The translations under genes and the position numbers were made by a program. A DNA stretch of 64,000 bases from Poa pratensis (taxonomy: Eukaryota > Streptophyta > Magnoliopsida > Poales > Poaceae): contig CAMZMU010000055.1 of assembly GCA_947311845.1 (NCBI GenBank), forward strand, positions 25,237,443 through 25,301,442. The letters are read 5' to 3'. Under the pieces are notes generated by a model. The model was not told where the DNA came from and ran no database searches. It saw only the letters and a program-made list of their open reading frames with translations. Of this stretch, positions 23,733 to 32,820 are shown piece after piece; the first letter of the stretch is position 1; each line of letters starts with the position of its first letter.

Positions 23733-24063
23733 GCTGGCTGATGATATCACTTGAGGGACTGCACGCATGGACTCGTGTTTGACAATCGGCGATTGAGTGC
23801 TGCTGTTTCTTGGGAGATGAAGGTGTTGACAGATGATGAAAGATCGATGAGTTTTTGCGAAGTGCTGGTGCTCTCTCTTCTTCAGTGGTGTTGTGGATAT
23901 CTAGTTTGGATCATGTAGTTGTAGTACTCAGTTGTGTAAACTGTATGAAACTTTGGCGGTAGGAGGTTTTTGCCCCGTAGGGGATGCTCGAGACCGAGCA
24001 TTCAACGGGGGGTTCCTGCCTAGTGCCCCAGCTCGCTATCCCCCCCCCCCCCCCCCCCCCCCC
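23733..24063. other. Unassigned repeat sequence and poly-C tract
   Basis: No gene seen. The text around 23930-24040 (TTTTTGCCCCGTAGGGG, TAGTGCCCCAGCTCGC) looks like a retroelement 3' region and runs into a C homopolymer of about 25 bases (24040-24064). This block has no counterpart in RLK copy 2, so it belongs to the insertion. Confidence 0.4.
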
Positions 24064-24591
24064 CAGGGCCGGCCCATAGGCCGGGCGGCGGGGCGGTCGC
24101 CCTGGGCCCCCGGGTGGCAGGGGCCCCGGCCCAGGTATTGCTCTATTGCTCTACTACTACGTTTCTACTACCTAGGCCCAACAGTTTAGTAAAATTAAAG
24201 AAAAAAAAACAAAGCCCAAGCTGCAGTTTGCACTAGGCACAACGCAAACATGTTGATGCGTCGGCCCTCGACTAACTCCTCCAATGGCTTTGCTTGACGC
24301 CTTGTCTGCTGTCGAGCCTTCCCAAATTCGTCACCACGCCGCCGCTCATGTGCCTTCCCAAGGCCAGGAGCATATGAAGGACAGCGGATCTCGGATTCTC
24401 AACAATTTGTCTCCTAGAAAGTATTTGTCAACTAGTGATACGGATATTGTATGTCTGCAATATAATATACTGATTATGTACTTTGCTGTTGCAACATAGG
24501 ATTTTTTTCTGGACTGGACGATCTTCGTGTGTGACAAGGGCCCCTTTGTCTCGCTCGCCCCAAGGCCCCCAATATCTATGGACCGGCCCTG
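24064..24591. mobile_element. Non-autonomous hAT-like element inserted in poly-C
   Basis: Terminal inverted repeats CAGGGCCGGCCCATAG at the left and its near-complement (CTATGGACCGGCCCTG) at the right bound 528 bp without a transposase. The CAGGG start fits hAT-type ends. C runs on both sides (about 25 and 19 bases) would hide an 8-bp CCCCCCCC target duplication. Confidence 0.65.
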
Positions 24592-24753
24592 CCCCCCCCC
24601 CCCCCCCCCCACCACCCACACACACACACACACACCCCCCACCCCCCTCTTTGAACTTCTTCTTTTTTGCTTTCGCTTTTGAACAAGCTGAGATGGTTGT
24701 AAAAGAACTTTGTATTTCCGTTATCGTGATAATGGAAAGGGGGTAGCCCGGTT
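24592..24753 (+). repeat. C and CA simple repeats and LINE-like 3' end
   Basis: A C run and (CA)n tract are followed by text (TTTGTATTTCCGTTATC, GATAATGGAAAGGGGG) that resembles the 3' untranslated end of plant LINEs. At about 24754 homology to the RLK copy 2 signal-peptide exon flank begins (ATATATAGTTTAAAGAACTG). Confidence 0.45.
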
Positions 24754-24819
24754 GGATATATAGTTTAAAGAACTGTAGGATCTACAAGGCAAAAGCTAGG
24801 AGGATATGGCTAGTATTAC

Positions 24820-24925
24820 CAGAAGGAGACTCGCCGTGGACTTGAATCACCATGACCAGGCTGAGCAGCAGCGCCAGATCCATGCCAATTTTGTACTTGG
24901 CGAGCAAATGAAGTTGATCACCATG
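24820..24925 (-). pseudogene. RLK copy 1 signal-peptide exon
   Basis: The minus strand reads ALLLSLVMVIQVHGESPSG before a GTAATA donor, the hydrophobic signal sequence of the receptor. Compared with copy 2 (54661-54766) one base is missing before the hydrophobic core, so the upstream ATG of copy 2 is out of frame here; an internal ATG (MDLALLLSL) could still start a signal peptide. Confidence 0.7.
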
Positions 24926-24929
24926 ATTC

Positions 24930-25510
24930 TATTGCTTCTCGCAACGTTTGCAAGCACGGAACGTCGTGTCTGCTACAAGTCGTTTGAGTCTTGAGCAGCT
25001 ATATATATAGCAGAGGAAAATAACTGCTAGCGCGTTATAGTGTTTGCTTCCCATGACTCGGCCTCGATAGGAGCATGCGGTAAACGGTGTGACCTTCGCT
25101 TCAAAGAAATGCAACTTGCAGGAGCTCGTGCGTTTGGACGAACGCCCTATATAAGCTATATAGAGGTCTAAAATATAAATGAAAAACATGCGAGATCAAA
25201 GCCCACGATGCTAATGTAATCACAGAAGCAATTGCTCCTCGTGATGGCGTGGTTCTACTGGGAATGTCGCGGCGAATGTTCGTGGGAGCCGTTAAGCCAA
25301 AGGATAGTTTTTTAATCAGCAAAGTTGAAAACCCACGTGGATGGTTAAGAAGCCGACCCCTGGGAATCCAGAATCCAGATACGAACGATTCGTTGGATAT
25401 GGTCGTTGGCTGCCAGATTCGTATCCTCTTCAACGTTAACAAATATCACAAACCGAAGCAAACAACGTCCTCGCTAATTGATTAAGCTTTTGAATCCGCG
25501 TCGGAGGATC
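24930..25510 (-). promoter_or_regulatory. RLK copy 1 upstream region
   Basis: This stretch matches the copy 2 upstream region (54770-55505) in blocks (GACTCGGCCTCGATAGG, GAACGATTCGTTGGATATGG), so it is the shared 5' flank and probably includes the promoter. A TATATATATAG run lies at about 25002-25012. The CACTA element at 25514 cuts it from its distal part, which resumes at 32459. Confidence 0.55.
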
Positions 25511-25525
25511 GTCCACTACAGGAAA

Positions 25526-25745
25526 CGGCAGAACTGCCGAGCGCCTCCTGTGTCCCGCTCGGCATACAATACCATATGCCGACGGTAAATAAAAGCCACT
25601 CGGCAAAATGTCACGCTCGGCAAATAGTTTATATGCCGAGAGTTTTCGCGGAACGGCGCTAGGCATCTAGGGATGCTCGGCATATATTCCACCTATGCCG
25701 AGCGTTACTCTCGGCATAACAGCACCGCTCGGCATTAACCGACGG
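25526..25745. repeat. Left subterminal repeat array of outer CACTA
   Basis: Repeated CTCGGCATA, GCTCGGCA and inverted ATGCCGAG units occur every 15-40 bases. In En/Spm elements such arrays bind the TNPA protein, bringing the ends together. The matching right array is at about 31905-32445. Confidence 0.8.
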
Positions 25746-26249
25746 AGTCTGGCGGGCCTTTGACGGCCGTTACTGTATGTCGGCCGAGGGATAAAATGTT
25801 GAGGCCTGGGAGTTGAACCCAGGACCTCTAGGTAGTAGAGGAACAAGGCTTGCCATTGTGGTATTTCTAGAATCTTGTTAGATTAGCATGTCTTACACTT
25901 TTATCTAACTACTGTGTGTCTTTTCAAAAGAAAATAAGTGAAAACCTGGGCTTCATTCCATACCAGTAAGAGAAAATAAGAAGAATCATTCCATACCAGC
26001 ATAAGAAGAATCACACAGCAAATAATGAATGATAAAAAAGACTAGCACTTGAATCTCGATCATAAGTCTAATCAAACAGAAATTCTGCAATACTGAATAC
26101 TTCATGTCACGGAAACTTGATACTACACAGCATGGAAGCTTCAGCAATAAATCCTAACCATTACATAGCTTGATTCATAGAATCATTTCATACAAGATAG
26201 AAACCTGACATGCCACATAGTTTGATAACCATTACTACAACATTACTAC
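25746..26249. other. CACTA interior, no gene seen
   Basis: AT-rich noncoding sequence between the left subterminal array and the nested CACTA. A stretch at about 25808-25830 (GGAGTTGAACCCAGGACC) resembles the B-box part of a tRNA gene in inverse sense, but no cloverleaf could be built. Confidence 0.4.
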
Positions 26250-26754
26250 TAGCACTAGTACAGAACGACACATCGGAAACAGGCCAAAAATCCCTTCGGC
26301 AACGGAGAAAGGGTCCGTGTCCCCGCCTCTGTCACTGATGTGAAGCCTCACAATGGCAACGGAGGAGATAAACCGTTTCTGATGTATTTAACATTAGACA
26401 CGGAGTTTTGCTAATAACCGTTTCTAATAAGGGTTACAGGAAAACAAAAAAAAAACACGGTGACGGGCTGTGCCGTCGATGGAGCCCCGCTCCATGCGAC
26501 TAGACGGCCGCCCGGTCGTCACCGTATTCCTGTACGCCCTGCTTTACAAAAGTTCATCTGTGCGCGTGGCTGGAGCTCTGCTCCTATGTCTTCACGGCCG
26601 CCAGATGAACATCTACTGTCTTTCCTGCTGCGCAAAATGTACTGCTCCTGGTGACGACACCGTGTATGGAGCCCCGCTCCTAGGTCTTCACGGCAGCAGC
26701 ATCGTCACCAAGCATCCACCAAGCCCTTGAAACAACGAATATTCTTTGTTAAAA

Positions 26755-27235
26755 ACAGCAAACAAAGCTAATAAACAGATCCAATAAGCAGTAAACAAAG
26801 TAAACCGAGCTAAATACATAGCTGAAGAGCTAACTAACAGAGCAAACCAAGCTAAATAAGTAGCTAACATAGCAAATACATAGCTGAACAGAGCTAACTA
26901 ACAGAGCAACCCGAGCTAAATAAATAGCTAACATAGCAAATACATAGCTGAACAGAGCTAACTAACAGAGCAAACTGAGCTAAATAAGTAGCTAACATAG
27001 CAAATACATAGCTAAACAAAGCAAACCGAGCTAAATAAGTAGCTAACATAGCAAATACATAGCTGAACAGAGCTAACTAACAGAGCAAACCGAGCTAAAT
27101 AAGTAGCTAACATAGCAAATACATAGCTAAACAAATCAAACCGAGCTAAATAAGTAGCTAACATAGCAAATACATAGCTGAACAGAGCTAACTAACAGAG
27201 CAAACCGAGCTAAATAAGTAGCTAACAGAGCGGTC
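26755..27235. repeat. 64-bp tandem repeat in nested CACTA
   Basis: A unit of about 64 bp built from AGCTAACATAGCAAATACAT, AGCTGAACAGAGCTAACTAA and CAGAGCAAACCGAGCTAAAT is repeated about six to seven times, with two shortened units. The sub-motif AGCTAA also repeats within the unit. It ends directly at the stop codon end of the 194-residue ORF. Confidence 0.85.
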
Positions 27236-27242
27236 ATTTACC

Positions 27243-27827
27243 TTAGGCGAGGCGGGGTCGCTTTCCGTCGCGGATTGCGTCCCCGGCGTCGGCGCCGGAG
27301 CCACTGCCAAAGGAGACGTCAGAGGAGACCTCATCCTGCTCGAACACCGGAGCGTCCTCCTCCTCCTCCTCCTCATCCTCCTCCTCCGCCGCCGCCGCAT
27401 CTGGCCCAGGGCCCTGGCCAGGGCGAAGAGAGCGGTCTATGGCCGCCCGGAGCCGCGTCTGGAACAACGCCTCCTCGGCGACTTCTATCGCGTGCTCGGC
27501 GGCGGAGATGCGGATAGCTCTCTGCATCGCAGACGCCCGAATGACACCCTCGGCGCGCTCGCGCTCAAAGGAGGCGCGAGAGAGGAGGAGACCGACCTCC
27601 AGATCCTCGTCCTCATCGTCCGAGGAGGGCGATGAGGACGAGATCCGGGCGTCGGTGGCCGCCGCCGCCGTGGATCCGGATGGGATTTGACGGCTCAGAA
27701 TGAACTCGCGACCGCAGTCGCCGGGGATCTCGCCCCAGTTGTAGGGGAGATTCGGGCTGCGTCTTGGAGAGTGGGAGGAGGAAGATGCTCCATCCTGACT
27801 TTCGTCGGCGCCGGAGGGGTTCGCCAT
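27243..27827 (-). CDS. Intact 194-residue acidic protein of nested CACTA
   Basis: The frame runs from ATG 27827 (MANPSGADESQDGASSSS) to the stop at 27243. It has a Ser-rich head, a helical middle with regular Ala/Glu/Arg (RASFERERAEGVIRAS, AAEHAIEVAEEALFQT), a run of about nine Glu mixed with Asp, and a basic C-terminus GKRPRLA that could be a nuclear signal. No known domain was recognised. It may be a TNPA-type accessory protein or a captured host piece. GC content is far above the flanks. Its 5' flank up to 28201 forms the element's right end, which likely supplies the promoter. Confidence 0.65.
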   Translation of the reverse strand: MANPSGADESQDGASSSSHSPRRSPNLPYNWGEIPGDCGREFILSRQIPSGSTAAAATDARISSSSPSSDDEDEDLEVGLLLSRASFERERAEGVIRASAMQRAIRISAAEHAIEVAEEALFQTRLRAAIDRSLRPGQGPGPDAAAAEEEDEEEEEEDAPVFEQDEVSSDVSFGSGSGADAGDAIRDGKRPRLA

Positions 27828-28250
27828 CGATGGGTGAAGTAGGAGGAGAGCGTGTGCGGCTAGGGTTAGGAACTAGGAGAGTGAGACTGAGAGTGAGAGT
27901 GAGATACAGTACTGGAGTGGGAGATATTAATACCGGCACCGCTTAATGTGCCTTCACATGGGAAACGGAGATAGACCGATCTCCGTTTCTGATGTGGCAA
28001 TATCAGCAACGGAGATATTCTTTCCTCCGTTGCCTATATATGAGCAACGGAGATCTTTTCAGCCTCCGTTACCATTGTGTCGGGCCCATCGACCGACTAG
28101 CGCGCGCGCGCACTCGCGGAAGCGCGCGGAGCTCATTTTTCCGTCGCCTAACTCTTGCCGTTGCCATAGAGGGGTATCCGATGTGTCGTTCTGTACTAGT
28201 GTAGAGAGTTCAGATTCATGACACGCCACATTACTACTGGACCAACTAGT

Positions 28251-28532
28251 TCAGGACACCAATGTGATCAAGTCAAGATGAAGCGCATAGTTCTGGCCAG
28301 CATAGTTCTGGCCCGTAACTGGCGTGAAGCTGAAGACTACTTTGTCTCCCTCCTTTAACTTGAACTCAGCCATAGCATTTGCCCATCCAGTAGTCATTAT
28401 TGACTTGTTACTATTCAGTCCCATCTTCATCGTCACTAGAGATGGTGTACAGCCCGGACCGCATTCAACAAGGACCTGCAAGGGATTTGCAAGATAGGGT
28501 TCCAGGTTGGCTTTGGTATACTCAGCTCCAAA
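28251..28532 (-). pseudogene. B3-like C-terminal fragment in outer CACTA
   Basis: The minus-strand frame reads ...VTMKMGLNSNKSIMTTGW, then ANAMAEFKLKEGDKVVFSFT and ends HLDLITLVS. The pattern GW...F.LKEGD.VVF resembles the end of a plant B3 DNA-binding domain. An 8-residue near-duplication (GQNYAGQNYA) is visible. It lies antisense and next to the TNPA-like gene. It could be a captured host fragment or part of a CACTA accessory gene; the B3 assignment is tentative. Confidence 0.4.
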
Positions 28533-28706
28533 CTCCTGTCCAAATAGAAAGATTGCAACAATTATATAGCAAACAACCAGCTACTGAGGAGGAGAAGATC
28601 TTGATTGAGCCTAATAAAAATGAGTAAATGGCCTAATACTAACATCCTGATCATGTTAACTTGTTGATGTTCTGAGCCTAATACTAACATCTTGATCTTT
28701 GTGTAG

Positions 28707-31603
28707 CAATTGGAAATTTGTTGATGGTGTGAAGCGCCGCCGGTCTCCAAATGGGATTGTTGGAGTGTTGGTTAAGTCACATTGGCCAGGCTTGGTGAAA
28801 ATCAAAGACAAAGAGGAGCTAGCACTCAAGTGGCACCACTATGAATCCAAGGAGGAGGATGACTTAGGGACTAAGGCGAATGCCGTGATCACTCGTTTTT
28901 GGGTAAGTTTCTTTAAAAGTACACAACTGATTTAACTCACTGCTTCTTCCATTGTAGAGCTGTAGCATTACTATAGAGTTGCACCATTATTTTAACTTAC
29001 TGCTTTTATGCATCATTGTAGCATTGACACCATTATTTAACTCATTGCTTCTTCCATTTTGGTTTTATGCATCATTGTACGATTACTATAGAGTTGCACC
29101 AGAGCATAAGGCCAAGGCAGACAAGAACTTGGTGGCAGCAGCGAAGAAGCGTCTCCAACAGATGCCCTATGAGGCGCGCTTCACGGCCATATCACGCTTC
29201 TACGGGGAGAAGCTCAAGAAAAATATCACGAAAGTACAAATGAAGGAACAAAAACTTGTATTGACAAGGCAGAATTACCTAGATGTAACTATTGTTTTAT
29301 TTCTTGTTTGTGCTAAATTTTCTTATTGTTTTCTTCAAATGCTATGTTTTTGCCGGCTTGAAATGCTATGTTTGTTAATTTAGGTGATTCCTGTTTGGTG
29401 CTTCGGACGGGCGGACGGATGGGCGGCGTTGGTGGATAGGTGGTTAAATCCTCAGTTCCAAGCTGTGAGCAAAATCTGTGCAGCGAATCGCGGCACTGCC
29501 GGTACACACTGCCAAGGCAGCCTGAGCGATGGTCGTTTCAAGGACAAAGTGGTATGCATATATGCATCACTCTCCTTTCACTACCATCATGCATGTGTTC
29601 CTCTTTATACTTGGTTTAGATTTTCCCATCATGCACCTGGAATTCTTGCTATTACCTGCAACATTTAATCTGTAAATAGACTGAGCATGAACAAAAATGC
29701 TTAGCATAAATAGGACACCAGGACATAAAGGTTATTGTAAATTGTAAATGGACATTCATGGTTGCTATCTGCTCTGCTATATTGCTTAGTGTAACTGTGA
29801 GTGTGTTTGCTGCTACTGTTTACACATGTTCTACCCTTCCATTCATTTAAACCTGAACTGAACTAAGGTGGGGGCCCAGTGCTCACAGCTCAAGCATTTT
29901 CATTGAGCAGAAGTGTGCCAATCAGGGAATATATGTTGTTGGGAGAAACTTATCAATCAAGATGGGAGAGTTTGATATTGTTCAAATCTTTAAGCTTGAT
30001 CACTTAGTCCATATTGCCAATACGCAAGTTTAGATAGTCTACCCATTTCCTGTTATCGGTCAAGCCCTCATGGAATTCATTCGGTGGATATATGTGCCTA
30101 TATGCCTTAGTGATCTTGGTCTATGTTCATGTTGTTGTCTGCTGTACCGCTATTCGGTTATCTAGTCTAGATGTGTGTGGTTGTCCCATTCCCTCAAGTT
30201 CATGCTACCGTGCTGATTTGTGCCTGCACTTGCTGATGCATGGGCCAGCATGAGTGTGATTGCAATGCTGTTAATGAAAAGAGGTTGTGATTGCAGTTGT
30301 TTGTGTGCACTTTATGCACTCTTGTGTTCCATTTCTTTTGTTGTTGATAACGGTGCTGGTCGTGTTGTAGATTTTGCTCTATGCAGGACCTTTATTCTAC
30401 TATATTCGATATTCCTGACATATTTTGTGTTGCAGGAGCGTGAGCGGGGAGGACCAGTCTCACAACTTACATCGTGGTCACTTGGCCGTAGGCCAAAGAA
30501 GAACCCAGAGATCTTCTTCGACGGAGTTGCGACCAAGTTGGAGAAGTACACCGCGGAGTATAAGAAGAGAAAGGGTGATGAGGCTAATCCCTATGAAGAT
30601 GATATTGATGGGGTTGCGGTAGTACTAGCGGGACATGGCAAGAAACATGGCCGCCACATGATGATGGATGGCGAGCTCGAGGACACCCCCACTCTCTCGC
30701 AAGTCCGAACCTGCACAAGCGGATCTCCTAGTACCAACACTCGTGGACAGCCTAGATCGAACATGGCCTTTCTCCAGGTTTCCTAATTTTCTCCTTTTCA
30801 TCTTATAGTGGTCTTATGTTCTTTCATGGCTGCTTTTATGACATTAACTACATGATATTGTAGGCCGAGGTGTATAGGCAGCGTGATGCCTATGATGTTC
30901 TGAAAGAGGCCTACGAGACGAACGTGAGGCAGCAGGCAGCGTACCAGGAGTACAACAATAATTACCAGATGGTTAGTTCTTCACTATCACTGATTCTTGC
31001 CCATTATAACCAAGAGAAAACTCTCTACTTCACTACTTAACACTTGTCTAATATGCAGGCCATGCACTCCCATTTTAGTCAAGGCACTCCGCTGCCAGAG
31101 TGGGCACCGCCACCGCTACCGCCACCTGCGGTGTTTCCACAGCCTGCACTGATGGGAAATGCTTCAGGCAGTCTGGTTAGTGCTTTGCCCAACTTCTACA
31201 GGCTCAGTTGTGAAGTTTCCCAAATTCAACCCTGGTTCTGGTTCCTGTGCCTGAAGTCCAAATTCAGGCCTAGTTTTCCCAGCAATGCAACTAACAGTAC
31301 TTTTCTTTTACTATATTACCAATAAAAGAAATGGACATCAACTGTTGCAGGACATGGCAGCTATTTTTCTGCATTACTTAGGTTGCACTTTACTAATAAT
31401 TTGTACTTATTACCTCTTGCTCAAACATGTAGGGTTCAGCTGCCTCCAATCAACTTTTTCTTGGTTGTGACGGCTCTACTCCTGCTTCACGGAGCCCTGC
31501 TACCCCTCGCACCCCATCCCCAACCGCTGCTCCTTCTCCCCGCCGAACATGTAGGGTTCAGCTGCATCCAGTCAACAATTGTGAACCTATGTGCTTGTGT
31601 TAG
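28707..31603 (+). CDS. TNPA-like (plant transposase family) gene of outer CACTA
   Basis: Seven exons with GT-AG borders can be joined: 28707-28902 (GIVGVLVKSHWPGLV), about 29092-29284 (AAAKKRLQQMPYEARFTAI; MKEQKLVLTRQNYLD), 29384-29551 (VIPVWCFGRADGWAALVDRW), 30435-30777 (NPEIFFDGVATKLEKYT), 30864-30971 (YRQRDAYDVLKEAYE), 31059-31175 (Pro-rich), 31433-31603. This is the pattern of the En/Spm TNPA-like ORF (plant transposase families such as PF03004), which binds subterminal repeats. The first exon with the ATG was not identified, so the 5' end may be missing. The intron 29552-30434 is long and has no other gene. Confidence 0.7.
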
Positions 31604-31904
31604 TGTACTTTTGTGTCTGCCTATGTGCTTGATGTGAACCTGTTGTGAAATGTGAACTTCGTCATGGATTTGAACCTGTTGTCAACTAGGCTCTACTAGT
31701 GTCACTTTGTGATATTCATCATGGATTTGATGAGATGGATATGTTGTAACAGACTATGTGTTTGATGTGAACCAATAGTGCTTTGTGTGTTATTTATTGT
31801 CAATTGCCTGTGAAATTATCAGATTTGTCAAATATATGTTGCTGTGCTATTTTCAATTGTGCAGGGATGCCCTAAATTGAATAAAAAAACAAATCTTCCA
31901 ACTG
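31604..31904. other. TNPA-like gene 3' region
   Basis: AT-rich 3' untranslated-like sequence with repeated GTGAACCTGTTGTGAA-type phrases, leading into the right subterminal array. No gene seen. Confidence 0.45.
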
Positions 31905-32445
31905 TATGCCGAGCGTATACGCTAGGCATACAGAATGCACCTGGTGCGCCAGAAGTGGACACGTGCAGAACTTGCCTAGCGTTTACGCTCGGCATATAAC
32001 AGTATATGCCGAGCATGTACGCTCGGCATACGTGGACGCGTGGCTGCGCTGGGTACCGGCGTCGTAATGTATGTCGTGCGTGATTACGCTCGGCATAGAG
32101 GCCACAATACGCTCGGCATACAGTCCCGTTTATACCGACGGTTCACGCTCGGCATACTTGGCACACGTGGCAGCCGCTGGTGTTGGCTCAAACAATGTTT
32201 GCCGAGCGTGATGGCGCTCGACAAACAGCGACTGCGCCGTCAGATGGACGTATCCGTCAAGATGTTTTCCGAGCGCTTTTTTGCCGAGGGTCACGCTTAA
32301 CGCTCGGCATATGGTATAGTTGTCGAGCGTTGTTGTTTGCCGAGCGTATATGTGCTGTATGCCGAGCAGGAGTATGCCGAGCGCGTTTTGCCGAGCGTAT
32401 TCGCATGTTTGCCGAGCATTCTCGGCGCTCGGCATAATTTTCCGT
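31905..32445. repeat. Right subterminal repeat array of outer CACTA
   Basis: More than fifteen copies of GCCGAGCG, CGCTCGGCATA or close variants in both orientations, denser than on the left side. It ends at the terminal inverted repeat (CCGTTCCTGTAGTG). Confidence 0.85.
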
Positions 32446-32458
32446 TCCTGTAGTGGTC

Positions 32459-32616
32459 GTCCAATCGATCGCCCTATATATATGTTTCTCATTCTAAGCA
32501 GCCCAGGTGAGCTGGACCAAGACTCATTCTTTCAGTATCTCATCTGAATTGAATAGGGTTTAAAACAAGCTGGTACCTAATTGGTTGTTATAGTTGCAGT
32601 AGGTAACATAATCTAA
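32459..32616. other. Distal part of RLK copy 1 upstream flank
   Basis: The text after the CACTA target duplication (GTCCAATCG, then AGCAGCCCA and GACCAAGACT) matches copy 2 at about 55500-55560, confirming that the CACTA split a duplicated flank. No gene seen. Confidence 0.6.
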
Positions 32617-32820
32617 GGGCTCGTTTGGCACCCATCATTTCATTTCATTTGGAAAGTGAAATGACAAGGTTAGAGATAGGAATTGGCATAACATACAATA
32701 GCTATTTGCTGGAATTCCAAATGAAATGACATGTCCAATTCTATGACAGCTAAACAGGTTGAGTATGGAATCACAAATGAATTCTACGATTCTAGCTTGA
32801 AATGATGGTTGCCAAATGAC
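32617..32820. mobile_element. MITE with GGGCTCGTTTGGCACC ends
   Basis: The left end GGGCTCGTTTGGCACCCATC and the inverse of the right end (GTCATTTGGCAACCATCATT) form imperfect terminal inverted repeats around about 200 bp with no ORF. Superfamily (hAT or Harbinger) is undecided since no clear target duplication was seen. Confidence 0.55.

Larger units (their letters stand above)
14791..24930 (-). pseudogene. Malectin-like LRR receptor-like kinase, copy 1
   Basis: Minus-strand gene with the plant architecture signal peptide, malectin-like ectodomain, short LRRs, one membrane span, Ser/Thr kinase. Exons (boundaries by GT-AG and comparison with copy 2): 24820 to about 24925, about 19604-19743 (rest of exon 2 lost), 18796-19287, 18562-18706, 18148-18219, 17989-18054, 17839-17919, 16934-17086, 16576 to about 16905, 16296-16425, 15543-15602, 14791-15461. 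Intact members sit at the plasma membrane and pass extracellular cues to the cytoplasm. This copy is broken: Copia B and other repeats replace about 590 bp of exon 2 and intron 1, and exon 3 has a net 2-nt loss. The closest known group is the LRR-I (malectin-like) RLKs; no specific symbol is justified. Confidence 0.9.
26253..28201. mobile_element. Nested short CACTA element carrying one ORF
   Basis: The ends CACTAGTACAGAACGACACA (left) and TGTGTCGTTCTGTACTAGTG (right) are exact inverted repeats, continuing with CATCGGA. The target duplication is TAG (26250-26252, 28202-28204). Subterminal motifs CAACGGAG and CTCCGTTTCTG recur at both ends and differ from those of the host CACTA, so this is another family. 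It is 1949 bp and has a single intact ORF on the minus strand plus a 64-bp tandem array. Confidence 0.93.
25514..32455. mobile_element. CACTA (En/Spm-type) element, 6.9 kb
   Basis: The left end CACTACAGGAAACGGCAG and the right end TTCCGTTCCTGTAGTG are inverted, with a 3-bp target duplication GTC at 25511-25513 and 32456-32458. RLK copy 2 (about 55500, ATAATCGTCATCCC) reads across the unfilled site. The subterminal regions hold many copies of GCCGAGCG and CTCGGCATA in both orientations, the usual transposase-binding arrays. It encodes a TNPA-like protein but I found no TNPD/TNP2-type DDE transposase, so it is probably non-autonomous. Confidence 0.93.

Noticed and set aside
26755..27235. CRISPR-like array
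   Set aside because: The units are contiguous tandem repeats without unique spacers, in a plant transposon.
32317..32456. Short frames at the CACTA right end
   Set aside because: They are translations of the GCCGAGCG subterminal repeats.
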